This document shows, one piece after another, positions 47,048-56,230 of a stretch of DNA of 64,000 nt (the first letter of the stretch is position 1; each line of letters begins with the position of its first letter). Under the pieces are notes generated by a model that was not told where the DNA came from, did not search any database, and saw only the letters and a list, made by a program, of their open reading frames with translations. The stretch lies in the NCBI GenBank assembly GCA_029194535.1, contig JARFXR010000002.1, positions 1,054,001-1,118,000 of the forward strand, read 5' to 3'. The position numbers and the translations under genes are program-made. This stretch comes from Nitrospira sp. GTDB lineage: Bacteria; Nitrospirota; Nitrospiria; Nitrospirales; Nitrospiraceae.

Positions 47048-47953
47048 TCAGGAGGCTTGGGAACCGGATCGCTGACCGGTCTTCAAGGCCGTCGCGACCT
47101 CCCGAAAGGAGGCGGCAAGCTTGTCGAGTTGAGCCCCCTTCGCCAACAACTCACCGGAAATCGACTTAATCTGGCTGTCGTAGCCGGCGACCTCCGAGGC
47201 AAGGTCGGTAATCTTGGCAAACATGTCCTGATACCGGGTGATTTCCTCCTGCAACTGCTGGCTCGCCTGCTGCGCGGCCTGGACCTCGGCCATTGAGGTC
47301 TGCAATTGCTGAGTCAAGCGCCCGACGTAGGCCTCTCTGTCGCGCCGCTCCAACTCCATCGTCGATTGACGGTCTTCACTCTCCCGCCGTCGTTCATCAA
47401 GACCTCGAATGGTCTGAATCCAAGTTCCGACCTCGCCAGAAGCCCGACTTGAATCGGGGAGAGCCTGTCCCTCTCCTATCGCCGTCATCGCCGACTGAAG
47501 CCATTCGATAAACGCCATGACCTCACTGAGCTTCAGATCCGGTCCGCCGTGGGAGGCCGCGGCCGGCGCTCCGCCGCCGTTTGCCTCCGATGCGGCGGCG
47601 ACGGGGGAGGCCGACGGCTGCTTCGACCTTTTGCTCTGAGACTTCGGCTGAACCCAGCGGTGATACTCCAGCAACACGGCGATACAATGCCGGCACATCG
47701 GTTCCTCCGGCAAGGAGCAACTACACCGCGACACGAGGTGCCCGTCCTTCAGCTTGATCGTCTGCTCGTAGAGGCCCGAATTGCCGATCACGGCGGAGGA
47801 GATCTGGGAATCGTCGGCCTCGACGATCCGAACGCGGTTCTCGGAAAGGTACTGATTGCCGATGTGGAAGGCATTACGGTCGACGACGCCTTGGATCATC
47901 GGAGGATCCAAGAGGCTCAGACGTTCGGCGGAACAGGGAATCTTGTTTCGCAT
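47048..47953 (-). CDS. SWIM zinc-finger protein with coiled coil
   Basis: A 301-residue protein. Residues ~55-92 are a SWIM domain (TIKLKDGHLVSRCSCSLPEE with CxC, then PMCRHCIAVLLEY with CxHC), which binds zinc and can bind DNA or protein. A low-complexity linker rich in Ala, Ser and Gly follows, and the C-terminal ~140 residues form a long coiled coil (QQLQTSMAEVQAAQQASQQL). I know SWIM domains mainly from SWI2/SNF2 ATPases and MuDR transposases. Here there is no enzyme domain. Start could be internal (Met 19). Function unknown. Confidence 0.75.
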   Translation of the reverse strand: MRNKIPCSAERLSLLDPPMIQGVVDRNAFHIGNQYLSENRVRIVEADDSQISSAVIGNSGLYEQTIKLKDGHLVSRCSCSLPEEPMCRHCIAVLLEYHRWVQPKSQSKRSKQPSASPVAAASEANGGGAPAAASHGGPDLKLSEVMAFIEWLQSAMTAIGEGQALPDSSRASGEVGTWIQTIRGLDERRRESEDRQSTMELERRDREAYVGRLTQQLQTSMAEVQAAQQASQQLQEEITRYQDMFAKITDLASEVAGYDSQIKSISGELLAKGAQLDKLAASFREVATALKTGQRSGSQAS

Positions 47954-48067
47954 AAGGTCAGTATCCGCTGCGGCAGCCGTGGCCCTGCCGCCCGGGCTTA
48001 GTGTGAAACGGCTCGGGTAAAGCTGTCAAGCATTCGGCGCTTCCTCACGTTTGGCTGCCGGATTCTA

Positions 48068-49102
48068 CTACCGGCAACGGCGAGGGGGCCCCTGTGGGCT
48101 GACGGCCGTGAGCCACACATAGTCCGCGATCTTGTCGCTGAGCATCTCACGGATCTCTTCGGTGCGGCCATGATCGAACGACGTCATATAGAGGCTCACC
48201 TGCCGAACCTCCCACTCCAGCCGCCGCGCAACCCTCTTGGGAACGGGCAGGTTGTATTGCACATGGCCGCCTCCGGTGTAGCTCACCACCGGACCGGCCG
48301 CACGATCACTTCCCTCCCGTAGACGCCGGACCTGTATCGCGAGGGTCTTGGCCATCCCTTCGTCTCGCACCATGGATGCCTCGTACATCGCCTGATACAT
48401 GACGTCCTGCCCGCCGTCATGACAGGCCTTCAATTGATGGAGGATGCGGGCGCGGTACGCCGGGTCCTCGACGAAGCTCTCGTCCTGCAGGCCCCACTGC
48501 TCCATCTCAGCGCTCCGTCGAACCTCCTCGAGTCCCTGTTTGGCCACATTCCTCACCACCATCTTCGGAGGATTCATCGCGATCAGCGCAAGATGCTGCT
48601 CCTTGGCAAGCCGGACCAACGGCTCATAATCTTCGAACGGACCGCCCCAATTTTGCTTCCATCGGACCGCCGTAAGGAACTCCTCACGGCCGAGATTCTC
48701 AGGACCAAGATACTGATCGAGTGCGCCCTGACCGTCCCAGCCGAACATTTCCATGGCAAGGACGGGCCGGCGCCCATCGGTGATCAAACTGTCGATGACC
48801 ATGCGGGCCGCGTCGATATGGAACCGGTTGTGATGTTCCTCTCCGAGATAAATGACCTCCTGTTCGCGCAGCATCGGCCCCAGCTGTTCCAATGACAGAG
48901 TCCGGCCGGTGACCGTCTCGATGATCTGGCCCATCTGAAAGGCGGGCGCCGGTTCGCCCGACAGAGCCGACTCGTGCCGTTCGACGCCGGCACAGGCCGT
49001 CGTCCAGGACAAGAGCACAAACCCGATCGCGGTCCGCCACCAACCGCCGGACGGAAGGATCGACATTGCCAGTATGGCTCTCATGACTTTCACCCCTAAC
49101 AT
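48068..49102 (-). CDS. ChaN/Tiki-family lipoprotein
   Basis: A protein of up to 344 residues with a lipobox (TTAC, Cys ~37). The domain begins VIYLGEEHHNRFHIDAARMV and contains LAMEMFGWDGQ and VVSYTGGGHVQYNLPVPKRV, as in the haem-binding ChaN protein of Campylobacter and the EreA/Tiki fold. The His and Glu residues may bind haem iron or another metal. ATG at 49084 with AGGGG upstream is an alternative, perhaps better, start. The gene diverges from the unknown gene at 49219. Confidence 0.8.
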   Translation of the reverse strand: MLGVKVMRAILAMSILPSGGWWRTAIGFVLLSWTTACAGVERHESALSGEPAPAFQMGQIIETVTGRTLSLEQLGPMLREQEVIYLGEEHHNRFHIDAARMVIDSLITDGRRPVLAMEMFGWDGQGALDQYLGPENLGREEFLTAVRWKQNWGGPFEDYEPLVRLAKEQHLALIAMNPPKMVVRNVAKQGLEEVRRSAEMEQWGLQDESFVEDPAYRARILHQLKACHDGGQDVMYQAMYEASMVRDEGMAKTLAIQVRRLREGSDRAAGPVVSYTGGGHVQYNLPVPKRVARRLEWEVRQVSLYMTSFDHGRTEEIREMLSDKIADYVWLTAVSPQGPPRRCR

Positions 49103-49218
49103 AGGTTCCCGTCGACGGCAACTGCCGACCTTGACCCTCCATTGCGAGGATCGCTATGCTGCCGAATGCCCTGTGAAGCGCGTCTCATCCCTGGACCCCG
49201 CGAAACACCCCGATCGTC

Positions 49219-50535
49219 ATGAATCCCCAAGCCCAGGCATTGGCAGACTTTCGCTCACAGGTGACCAGACTCTTGCAGGAGCGCGACCTTGAATGGGAGA
49301 TCTCCCGCAAATTGGTCGGGGCCGGTCGGCTGCCGGAGACACTCCGGCGTTTGACCGAAGAGATCCGTCGCGTGGACCTTCCGCCTTCCATTTGCGAGGC
49401 GATCCTGACCGCGTTGAGTTTCGGTCACGTCGAACGGATCCAGGATCTCCCTGGTCCCAGGTTGAAGGAACTGACCGGACTGCCTCCTACCAAGGCGGTG
49501 AGGGCGCTTTGCGTCTGGTTCGATCTGGCCGGTAGTTCCGAGTTCCGCGCGACCGCCTCCTCCTTGCCCGCGACAGTCCTGGAGGCCGCGCTCCTAGACG
49601 AAGCCAGCCCATTCGCCGCCCTCCTTGCCGCCGATGCCCCCTCTCTGCTGGACCTCGGTGCCGGCGATCTCTCGTTCGCAGGCGAATTGGCGGATGGTTA
49701 CGCCGCGGCGGTGCGAGCGGAAGGCAAGACGTTGGTACTTCATGCTGTCGATCGACTTCATGCTCAATCCAAGCTCGGTGGCCCTCTGCACCCGGATCGA
49801 ACGACGCTGGATCGGCTGCGGTCCCGCCCGGACCTTTCCTTTCAATTCTTTTCCGGTCAGGACATGTTTGCACTGGAGCGTCTGGACCGATCCGGTAAGC
49901 TCGTCCCCTGCTATACCCTCGTCACCTGCTGGGCGCCGGCGACGCCGGCGTTCGCCTACGAACCCACGCGTCTTGACCAGGGCGTCATTGCCGGAGAGTT
50001 GCAACGGACCAAGGGACTCTATCATCAGACGGACTACGGCGGAGAACCGGCGCTTGAGGTACGCCACGGCGAGAGGTCCTTGCTTTTTCCGCCGTGGAAG
50101 TTCGACATCCGCGGCCCGTTGGCATTGCTCGATCTCCTCTCTCGGCGGGGGCAGATCTGCATCCTTGGCGCCGTGGATGATCAGGTGTTCTGGGAACTCC
50201 TGTCCCAGGTGCTCGAGGGGCCGCAGTATCGACCGCCGAATCGCCCCTTCACGCCAGACACGATCAAGACGGTCTTCGCGGACATCTACCCGCGCCTCTC
50301 GCAGCTTGCCCTTGGCGCATCGTTGAGTTTGGCCGATTGTGCGCCGTTGCGTCGCCAGATCCCCCGCGTACTGCCCGTTCACTCTCCTCACGCCGCCCAC
50401 TATGCCTTCCAGTCGATCCGGGTTCGACGCGGCGCCTTGTTCAGTGGGATGCCGGCCAGCAGCACCGCCCGCAAATTCCCCGACATGATAGAAGAATCCC
50501 CTCCTTGGATGCTGACGCTCATTCCCGCGCGCTGA
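49219..50535 (+). CDS. Conserved-looking protein of unknown function, 438 aa
   Basis: I do not recognise a family. The first ~110 residues are helical (LLQERDLEWEISRKLVGAGR). APSLLDLGAGDLSFAGELAD near residue 140 looks like motif I of a Rossmann methyltransferase. WKFDIRGPLALLDLL and ICILGAVDDQVFWELLSQVL are other structured parts. There is no signal peptide or membrane helix. It could be a SAM-dependent enzyme or a fold relative that lost catalysis. Coding is supported by its length, codon use and isolated position between two promoters' worth of gap. Confidence 0.75.
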   Translation: MNPQAQALADFRSQVTRLLQERDLEWEISRKLVGAGRLPETLRRLTEEIRRVDLPPSICEAILTALSFGHVERIQDLPGPRLKELTGLPPTKAVRALCVWFDLAGSSEFRATASSLPATVLEAALLDEASPFAALLAADAPSLLDLGAGDLSFAGELADGYAAAVRAEGKTLVLHAVDRLHAQSKLGGPLHPDRTTLDRLRSRPDLSFQFFSGQDMFALERLDRSGKLVPCYTLVTCWAPATPAFAYEPTRLDQGVIAGELQRTKGLYHQTDYGGEPALEVRHGERSLLFPPWKFDIRGPLALLDLLSRRGQICILGAVDDQVFWELLSQVLEGPQYRPPNRPFTPDTIKTVFADIYPRLSQLALGASLSLADCAPLRRQIPRVLPVHSPHAAHYAFQSIRVRRGALFSGMPASSTARKFPDMIEESPPWMLTLIPAR

Positions 50536-50693
50536 CCGCGGAGCCTCCACAGATCCTCCTCGTCACCGCCGCACCCTGTCCGTTGCACTGCGCAAATCAG
50601 CGGTTAAATTGACCGTCTCCACCCCCTTTGTTAGACTCCAGCGGTGTCACGGCCGTGTCAATTCCAGGTTCTTCACCGCACCCCATCCTCGAC

Positions 50694-51635
50694 ATGAATT
50701 CATCCCGGACCATTCAAGCTATTCAGGACAATATTGCCCGCGTCATCAAGGGGAAGGCACAGGCCATCGAGATGGCGGTGGTCTGTCTGCTGGCGCGCGG
50801 CCATCTGCTGCTGGAGGACGTCCCCGGTGTCGGGAAAACGACCCTGGCGCACAGCCTGGCCCGATCGCTGGCTTGCTCGTTCAAGCGGATCCAGTTCACC
50901 AGTGATCTGCTGCCCTCCGACATCGTCGGAGTCTCGATCTTCAACCGCCAAAAACAGGGCTTCGAATTCATGCCCGGCCCCATTTTCTCAAATATCGTCC
51001 TCGCGGATGAAATCAATCGTACGACCCCGAAAACCCAAAGCAGCCTGTTGGAGGCGATGAGCGAAGCGCAAATCTCCGTCGACAACCAGACCCATCCCCT
51101 CCAGCAGCCGTTTATGGTCATCGCCACGCAGAATCCCGCCGAGTACCACGGCACCTTCCCGCTTCCGGAATCCCAGCTCGACCGATTCCTCATGCGTCTC
51201 CGTCTCGGGTATCCGTCGCCGGAAGAAGAGCGCAAGGTGCTGGACAGGCCTCAAGCCCTGCATCCGGCGGAAGTACTCGATCCCGTCCTCTCGGTGGAGG
51301 AGGTACTGGCCCTGCAACGGCGCGTCGATCAGATCCATATGGATGACACGCTGACCGATTATCTGTTGGCCATCGTGCAGGCGACGCGTCACAGTGAGCT
51401 CCTCTCCCTGGGTGTCAGCACGAGAGGAGCGCTGGCTCTCAGCAAGACCGCGAAAGCCCTGGCCTGTGTGCGAGGCAGAGACTATTGCCTGCCGGACGAC
51501 ATCAAGGAATTGTCCCCCATCGTGTTGTCGCATCGAGTCATGCTCAATCGCGCCCACGGAATGCGCACGCACGGCTTCGATCAGGCCGAGCGCATCATTC
51601 TCGATATCGTGGACACGGTTCCCGTGCCCGTCTGA
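50694..51635 (+). CDS. MoxR family AAA+ ATPase
   Basis: A 313-residue MoxR ATPase with Walker A PGVGKT (44-49), Walker B NIVLADEINRTTPKTQSSLL and sensor motif VIATQNPAEYHGTFPLPESQ. I use ATG 50694 (MNSSRTIQAI) rather than the longer frame to 50628. MoxR proteins act as chaperones that help assemble or activate partner complexes. The next two genes, DUF58 and a membrane transglutaminase, are its usual companions. Confidence 0.92.
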   Translation: MNSSRTIQAIQDNIARVIKGKAQAIEMAVVCLLARGHLLLEDVPGVGKTTLAHSLARSLACSFKRIQFTSDLLPSDIVGVSIFNRQKQGFEFMPGPIFSNIVLADEINRTTPKTQSSLLEAMSEAQISVDNQTHPLQQPFMVIATQNPAEYHGTFPLPESQLDRFLMRLRLGYPSPEEERKVLDRPQALHPAEVLDPVLSVEEVLALQRRVDQIHMDDTLTDYLLAIVQATRHSELLSLGVSTRGALALSKTAKALACVRGRDYCLPDDIKELSPIVLSHRVMLNRAHGMRTHGFDQAERIILDIVDTVPVPV

Positions 51636-51765
51636 ACACAAATGGACGCTCGCCCTGATTCCACGGCATAGCGCTTCGCCGCCGCTCGGCGTCCATCGCC
51701 CCGGCCGTCTCGCGACAACTGCCAGACTCCGGCCTCTCTACGGTGATCGCATCAGGGAGATCTTG

Positions 51766-52902
51766 ATGACGCACGGCCTCCGACATGACTGGGATCTCCT
51801 CTGCGCGAGCCTTCGCCTATTCGCCACCCGCCGGTCGATCCGTCTGACTCCCGAGGGCATCCGCTTTCTCCTCTTCACCGTGGCCATCGGCGTCGCCGCC
51901 ATCAATACGGGAAACAACCTGTTCTACCTGTTGCTGGCTCTGATGCTGAGCGTGATCATCATCTCCGGATTCCTCTCCGAACATTGCCTCCGGCGTCTCG
52001 CGTTTCACCGACATGCTCCGGAGCTCATCATGGCTCATGACCCCGCGACAGTGTCCCTCTCGGTGACGAACCGCAACAGATATCTGCCCAGTTTTTCACT
52101 GCGCCTGTTCGATGTCCTCGGCGGATCGGACGTCGATCGGGGGCTCTTCGTCCGACAGTTGCCCGCCCGGCACTCCGTCCTCTTGTCCTACCCTCTGCTG
52201 GCGACGAAGCGGGGACGCATTGTCCTGGAGCAGATCCGGGCCGAGACACTGTTCCCGTTCGGACTGTTCTTGAAACGCGCGCTCTATCCTGTGGCCACCG
52301 AGGTCCTGGTCGGACCGCCGGTTAAACCGCTGTCGGTCCGCTTTGTCGACGAGCTGGTCAGTGAAGGACAGGGCCGGTCCCTGCCCCGCCGGGGCCACGG
52401 GACGCAGCTCTATAACCTGCGTTTGTACCAACCGGGAGACGACTCCCGGGCGATTCACTGGATGACGACGGCGCGGACGGCGCAGCTGATCGTGCGCGAG
52501 ACCGAAGCCGAGGACCAGCGACGTGTTACCATTATCCTGTCCTGCACGGCTCCCGACCATCTCGATGCCTTGTTCGAACGGAGCGTCACGCTCGTCGCCT
52601 CGCTGCTCTGGCAATTGACTCAGCGGAATTTTCCTCTTCGGCTCCTCATCGGGGAAGAGGATTCCGGCCCGGGAGTCGGCTCCGAGCATTTGTTGGCCAT
52701 GATGCGGCTGCTGGCCTTGTGCCGGCGCCGTCCGACAGGGTCACAGGGCAACGGACCGGATGTGTCGGCACTTCTGGACGGCGATCCAGGCTATACGTTG
52801 GCCGTCGTCCCATGGATGGATCCGGACGGGGGCGGGACGACGGTCGCGGCTGATCGGATCGTCGAGGGAGCACAGCTCGAGGACTTGACCCATGCCTTTT
52901 GA
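51766..52902 (+). CDS. DUF58 domain protein
   Basis: A 378-residue membrane-anchored protein. Two adjacent membrane segments lie near the N-terminus (FLLFTVAIGVAAI, LFYLLLALMLSVIIISGFL). The DUF58 signature NLRLYQPGDDSRAIHWMTTA and RTAQLIVRETEAE is at about residues 220-255. The domain is thought to be VWA-like. ATG 51766 is chosen because it starts the family-like sequence; the frame upstream overlaps moxR. It overlaps the next gene by 11 nt. Confidence 0.9.
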   Translation: MTHGLRHDWDLLCASLRLFATRRSIRLTPEGIRFLLFTVAIGVAAINTGNNLFYLLLALMLSVIIISGFLSEHCLRRLAFHRHAPELIMAHDPATVSLSVTNRNRYLPSFSLRLFDVLGGSDVDRGLFVRQLPARHSVLLSYPLLATKRGRIVLEQIRAETLFPFGLFLKRALYPVATEVLVGPPVKPLSVRFVDELVSEGQGRSLPRRGHGTQLYNLRLYQPGDDSRAIHWMTTARTAQLIVRETEAEDQRRVTIILSCTAPDHLDALFERSVTLVASLLWQLTQRNFPLRLLIGEEDSGPGVGSEHLLAMMRLLALCRRRPTGSQGNGPDVSALLDGDPGYTLAVVPWMDPDGGGTTVAADRIVEGAQLEDLTHAF

Positions 52903-55075
52903 GCAAGCCTTCAAATTAAGCTCGCTGCTGTTGGCGGCCGCCGCCTTCTCTGGAGTGATCCTGAGCCACGGCATCCCTGCCTGGGTCGCCCTCTTGACGG
53001 GATTCGCGTTGACCCTTGCGGTGCTCGATGCCGCAGGGATCGCGGTCGTTCCTCGGTCCTCTCGACATGCCGTGACCCCGGCCCGTTTACGGAGCCTGGC
53101 CTTGCTCTCGGCATTCGCGTTCTTCCTTGTCGATTTGATCGCGGTGTCTCGCGAACTCCTGACGGCGGGCATTCATTTCCTGGTCGTCCTGCTCATCATC
53201 AAACTGACCTCGCTGGAAGAACGCCGCGACTTCCGCCAACTATACGCGATCAGCCTTATGGCCATTCTGGCTTCCGCAGCCTCGACGACGGAGGCCTGGT
53301 TCATTCCCGTATTTGTTTTGTATCTCCTCACCGCGGTGTGGACGCTGCTGCTCTACCATCTGACGGGCGCGCATCCGGCCGGTACGACGGCAGCAACTCG
53401 CACCGGCGCGCCCGCCGCGCCGTCCCTGAGCATTAGCGGCCGCTTCTTCTGGTTGACAAACGGTATCGCCGTCGCCACGTTCAGCCTGACGCTCGTCATC
53501 TTCTTCCTGCTACCGCGCATCGGTGTCGGGATCCTTCAGAAGTCCCGCGGCGAGGGACTGAAAACCACGGGCTTCGCGGAACGGGTCGACCTGGGCATGA
53601 TCGGATCAGTGAAGCAGGACCCTCAGGTGGTCATGCGGGTCGAACTTCCAGATCGCCCCGCCAGCGTACCGGACCGGTTGTATCTGCGAGGTGTGGCTTA
53701 CGATCAATATGACGGGAGATCCTGGAGCGCCGGGAATATACGACGCCGTAATCTCGGCACCTTCGGCGACGGGACATTTGTCGTCCGTCCGTCCGGAGGG
53801 CGACATGCACAGGTTGCCTCCGTCTCCATCCAACAGGACATTTTGCTGGAAGCCCTGGACACCGCGGTGCTCTTCGCGGTCCCCTTTGCGGAGTACCTGA
53901 GCGGCGACCTTGCCGGCGTACAATCAGACGGGATGGGAGCGCTTTATCTGCCGTTTCCCGCCTCCTCCCGCGTCAGATATTCCGTCACATCGCGGGTGCA
54001 CAACGTCGACGATCATGAGAGACATGCCGTGGTAATGGACTATCCTCGCCCCGTGGCGGAACGGTACCTGTCGCTTCCCGAACTTTCCGATGGAATTCTC
54101 AAACTGACGCAGCACATCGTACGGGATACCCCCGCGCCATTCGATCAAATCCTGGCGATCCAGCAGCACCTCCTCCATACCTATCGTTACAGCCTCGATC
54201 TCGAAACGACGACGTCGCTCCACCCCCTTGAAGATTTCCTTTTTATCCGCAAGTCCGGGTACTGCGAACACTACGCCACGGCGATGGTCGTCATGCTGCG
54301 ATCCCTCGGCATCCCAGCGCGTCTGGTCACGGGATTTCTGGCCACGGAATGGAACCAGTTCGGCGGGTATTTCACCGTCCGGCAGCGTGATGCTCATGCC
54401 TGGGTGGAAGTCTATTTTCCTCAATCAGGCTGGACGACGTTCGACCCTACTCCACCGACGGGAGCGTCCCCCGCCCCATCAAGTTTGAGCGCGCTGTTTC
54501 GGGCCGGTGAGTCACTGCGGCTCTACTGGGATCGCCTCTTCATCCGATACAGCGTGAGGGACCAGTTTGCGATGATTCAGGGCCTCCGAGACAGCGGCGA
54601 CACCGTTCGCGATCTGACCGGCCGATGGATCGCCGCGATGGATCTGACCGGGAACAGAGTTCTCACCGTCTTGGAGCGCTTACCGGCGCGGGCGTCGGAG
54701 AACGGCGTCGTCACGCTCATCGTCATGGGTCTGCTGGGTGTCGGCACCGTTGCCATCCTGCTGCGGAAGATGCTCCGCGTTCTCACTTCGCCGGAGCATC
54801 ACACACAGCGGCAGCAGTCGAGGATCACCAAGATCTACAAACAGATGGTCCAGACGGTCGGGCAGGCTGGGTTCGCAAAGGCCCCCACCACGACACCGCT
54901 CGAATTCGCAAGATTGGTCGCGACCAGGTGGGCGAACGCCGCCGAAACGGTTTCGCAACTGACGGAACTCTATAGCCGTGGACGATTCAGTAAAATCCAA
55001 CTCACGGCTGAGGAACTGGCGCATGCCGAACAGCAGCTGCGCGCGCTTCAGCGACTCCCCGGCAAACCTTCCTAG
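52892..55075 (+). CDS. Membrane transglutaminase (DUF3488, TgpA type)
   Basis: A 727-residue membrane protein. Five or six helices occupy residues ~1-200, followed by a periplasmic transglutaminase domain with Cys458 (SGYCEHYATAMV), His502 (DAHAWVEVYF) and Asp518 (TTFDPTPP). One further helix (VVTLIVMGLLGVGTVAILL) and a cytoplasmic DUF4129-like tail end it. TgpA of Pseudomonas is an essential enzyme of this build. With moxR and DUF58 it forms a compact operon, probably acting on cell-surface proteins. Confidence 0.93.
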   Translation: MPFEQAFKLSSLLLAAAAFSGVILSHGIPAWVALLTGFALTLAVLDAAGIAVVPRSSRHAVTPARLRSLALLSAFAFFLVDLIAVSRELLTAGIHFLVVLLIIKLTSLEERRDFRQLYAISLMAILASAASTTEAWFIPVFVLYLLTAVWTLLLYHLTGAHPAGTTAATRTGAPAAPSLSISGRFFWLTNGIAVATFSLTLVIFFLLPRIGVGILQKSRGEGLKTTGFAERVDLGMIGSVKQDPQVVMRVELPDRPASVPDRLYLRGVAYDQYDGRSWSAGNIRRRNLGTFGDGTFVVRPSGGRHAQVASVSIQQDILLEALDTAVLFAVPFAEYLSGDLAGVQSDGMGALYLPFPASSRVRYSVTSRVHNVDDHERHAVVMDYPRPVAERYLSLPELSDGILKLTQHIVRDTPAPFDQILAIQQHLLHTYRYSLDLETTTSLHPLEDFLFIRKSGYCEHYATAMVVMLRSLGIPARLVTGFLATEWNQFGGYFTVRQRDAHAWVEVYFPQSGWTTFDPTPPTGASPAPSSLSALFRAGESLRLYWDRLFIRYSVRDQFAMIQGLRDSGDTVRDLTGRWIAAMDLTGNRVLTVLERLPARASENGVVTLIVMGLLGVGTVAILLRKMLRVLTSPEHHTQRQQSRITKIYKQMVQTVGQAGFAKAPTTTPLEFARLVATRWANAAETVSQLTELYSRGRFSKIQLTAEELAHAEQQLRALQRLPGKPS

Positions 55076-55240
55076 CCGTTGAGCGTTGTGATCCATGGTC
55101 GACCGCACCGAACGGACGGCACGATCAACGGGCCTCCCCTCAAGCACATGAGCCAGAGACAACACGGCGAGGCAACGCGGGAATGGACCACCGAGCGGTA
55201 CTGAAATCCTTGTCGGTTGTGGCGGCCTGGCAGGAAAAAT

Positions 55241-55315
55241 TGGAGCGGGAAAAGGGATTTGAACCCTCGACCCTCGCCTTGGCAAGGCGATGCTCTACCA
55301 CTGAGCTATTCCCGC
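55241..55315 (-). tRNA. tRNA-Gly (GCC)
   Basis: A 75-nt tRNA read on the minus strand. It has a seven-pair acceptor stem GCGGGAA/TTCCCGC, D arm GCTCAGTGGTAGAGC, anticodon stem TCGCC/GGCGA with loop TTGCCAA (anticodon GCC), a T arm with loop TTCAAAT, discriminator T and an encoded CCA. The TTCAAAT loop is the standard form. Confidence 0.96.
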
Positions 55316-55344
55316 TCAAAACCAGAGTTGTTGAGAAGGAGTGG

Positions 55345-55373
55345 ATTCTACTGAGGGCCGCATAGACTGTCAA
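55345..55373 (-). promoter_or_regulatory. Promoter of tRNA-Gly
   Basis: On the minus strand TTGACA (55373-55368), a 17-nt spacer and TAGAAT (55350-55345) lie 30 nt upstream of the tRNA. One base differs from full consensus. Confidence 0.82.
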
Positions 55374-55394
55374 GCAAGCCGGAACAGGGGTGGT

Positions 55395-55560
55395 GGGTCA
55401 ATTTGCCATCAGCCGCCCTGACGTGTGCCATTCCCGCGGAAGCGGGAATCCAGTCAAGGCCTTCTCCTCAGCATCGAGTCTGGATCGAGCAGTGGATGCC
55501 CGCCGAAGCCTGCCCTCGACTGCGATCGGGGGCGGGCATGACGCAACAGGAAACTGACCC
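55395..55560. mobile_element. MITE-like element, 166 bp
   Basis: The ends GGGTCAATTTGCC and, inverted, GGGTCAGTTTCC match over the first 12 bases with two or fewer differences. The inside has the palindrome ATTCCCGC/GCGGGAAT at 55430-55449 and a second pair GATGCCCGC/GCGGGCATG at about 55497-55540. The 27 bases at 55429-55455 match the core of the element at 11117-11272 (11167-11193) at 25 positions, although the outer ends differ. Confidence 0.6.
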
Positions 55561-55731
55561 GCTACCGAAACACGCCCGGTATACCGGACGAGACAACGAG
55601 ATCGGTCTAAGGGATCGGCTCCACCAAAGAAGCCTGAGGATGAACGGAGCAGCGGAGCGCCCGGGCGACCGGACCTGGATGCTCCGAGACACCGGTCTTT
55701 CGGCTCAGGCGCCTCTGCTGCTTCTGTGCAC

Positions 55732-55760
55732 TTGACCGTCTCCGAGGGGTCCAGTAGAGT
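55732..55760 (+). promoter_or_regulatory. Candidate promoter of the gene at 55809
   Basis: TTGACC (55732-55737), a 17-nt spacer and TAGAGT (55755-55760) lie 48 nt before the start of the next gene. Each hexamer differs from consensus at one or two bases. Confidence 0.55.
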
Positions 55761-55808
55761 TGATCCGAGCAATTGAAGGCGGACGTTGATCCCTGAGGGG
55801 CCGAAAGC

Positions 55809-56138
55809 GTGACCTTCCGTCAGGAGCAGTCAATTCCATTTGCCGCTCAGGCCATTCCCTTCGATGAATTTTTGGCTGCAGGAAAATTGCCGGACGGATA
55901 CCTTCCGACGGAATATCTGGCTCAACAATTCGTCGAACGGCTCGTCCATTACGTGCTCAGTGTCCCGGCCGGCAGCTACACGATGGCGCAACTGAGCCAT
56001 CTCCTCGAGCAACTCGACCCCAGGGCGCAGGTATTTTTCTTCAAGCGCCTCAAAGAAACCAGTCCCGACAGCCTCAAAGACTTCGCGCCTCTCTATTACG
56101 GCTTCATGAACGAATTCCACTCGCTGCTGTTCACCTAA
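55809..56138 (+). CDS. Hypothetical protein, 109 aa
   Basis: An unrecognised soluble protein starting at GTG 55809. It is mostly helical (YLAQQFVERLVHYVL, YTMAQLSHLLEQLDPRAQVF) with a conserved-looking end YYGFMNEFHSLLF. No Cys pairs, signal or membrane helix is present. A promoter lies just upstream. It leads a row of small genes of unknown role on the same strand. Confidence 0.65.
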   Translation: MTFRQEQSIPFAAQAIPFDEFLAAGKLPDGYLPTEYLAQQFVERLVHYVLSVPAGSYTMAQLSHLLEQLDPRAQVFFFKRLKETSPDSLKDFAPLYYGFMNEFHSLLFT

Positions 56139-56160
56139 AAAAGTTCCCCGAAAATTTCCC

Positions 56161-56188
56161 TTGTTGCCGTCGAACTCTCGTGTATAAT
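56161..56188 (+). promoter_or_regulatory. Candidate promoter of the gene at 56231
   Basis: TTGTTG (56161-56166), a 16-nt spacer and a consensus TATAAT (56183-56188) precede the next start by 43 nt. Confidence 0.6.
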
Positions 56189-56230
56189 TGGGTGGTTAAC
56201 TCGTTGCGTTTGAACCTCTAAAGGAGTGCT

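Larger units (their letters stand above)
55316..55808. other. 493-bp intergenic region
   Basis: It contains the tRNA promoter (minus), a MITE-like element (55395-55560), about 170 nt with no feature I can name, and a plus-strand promoter at 55732-55760. No gene is evident. Confidence 0.6.
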
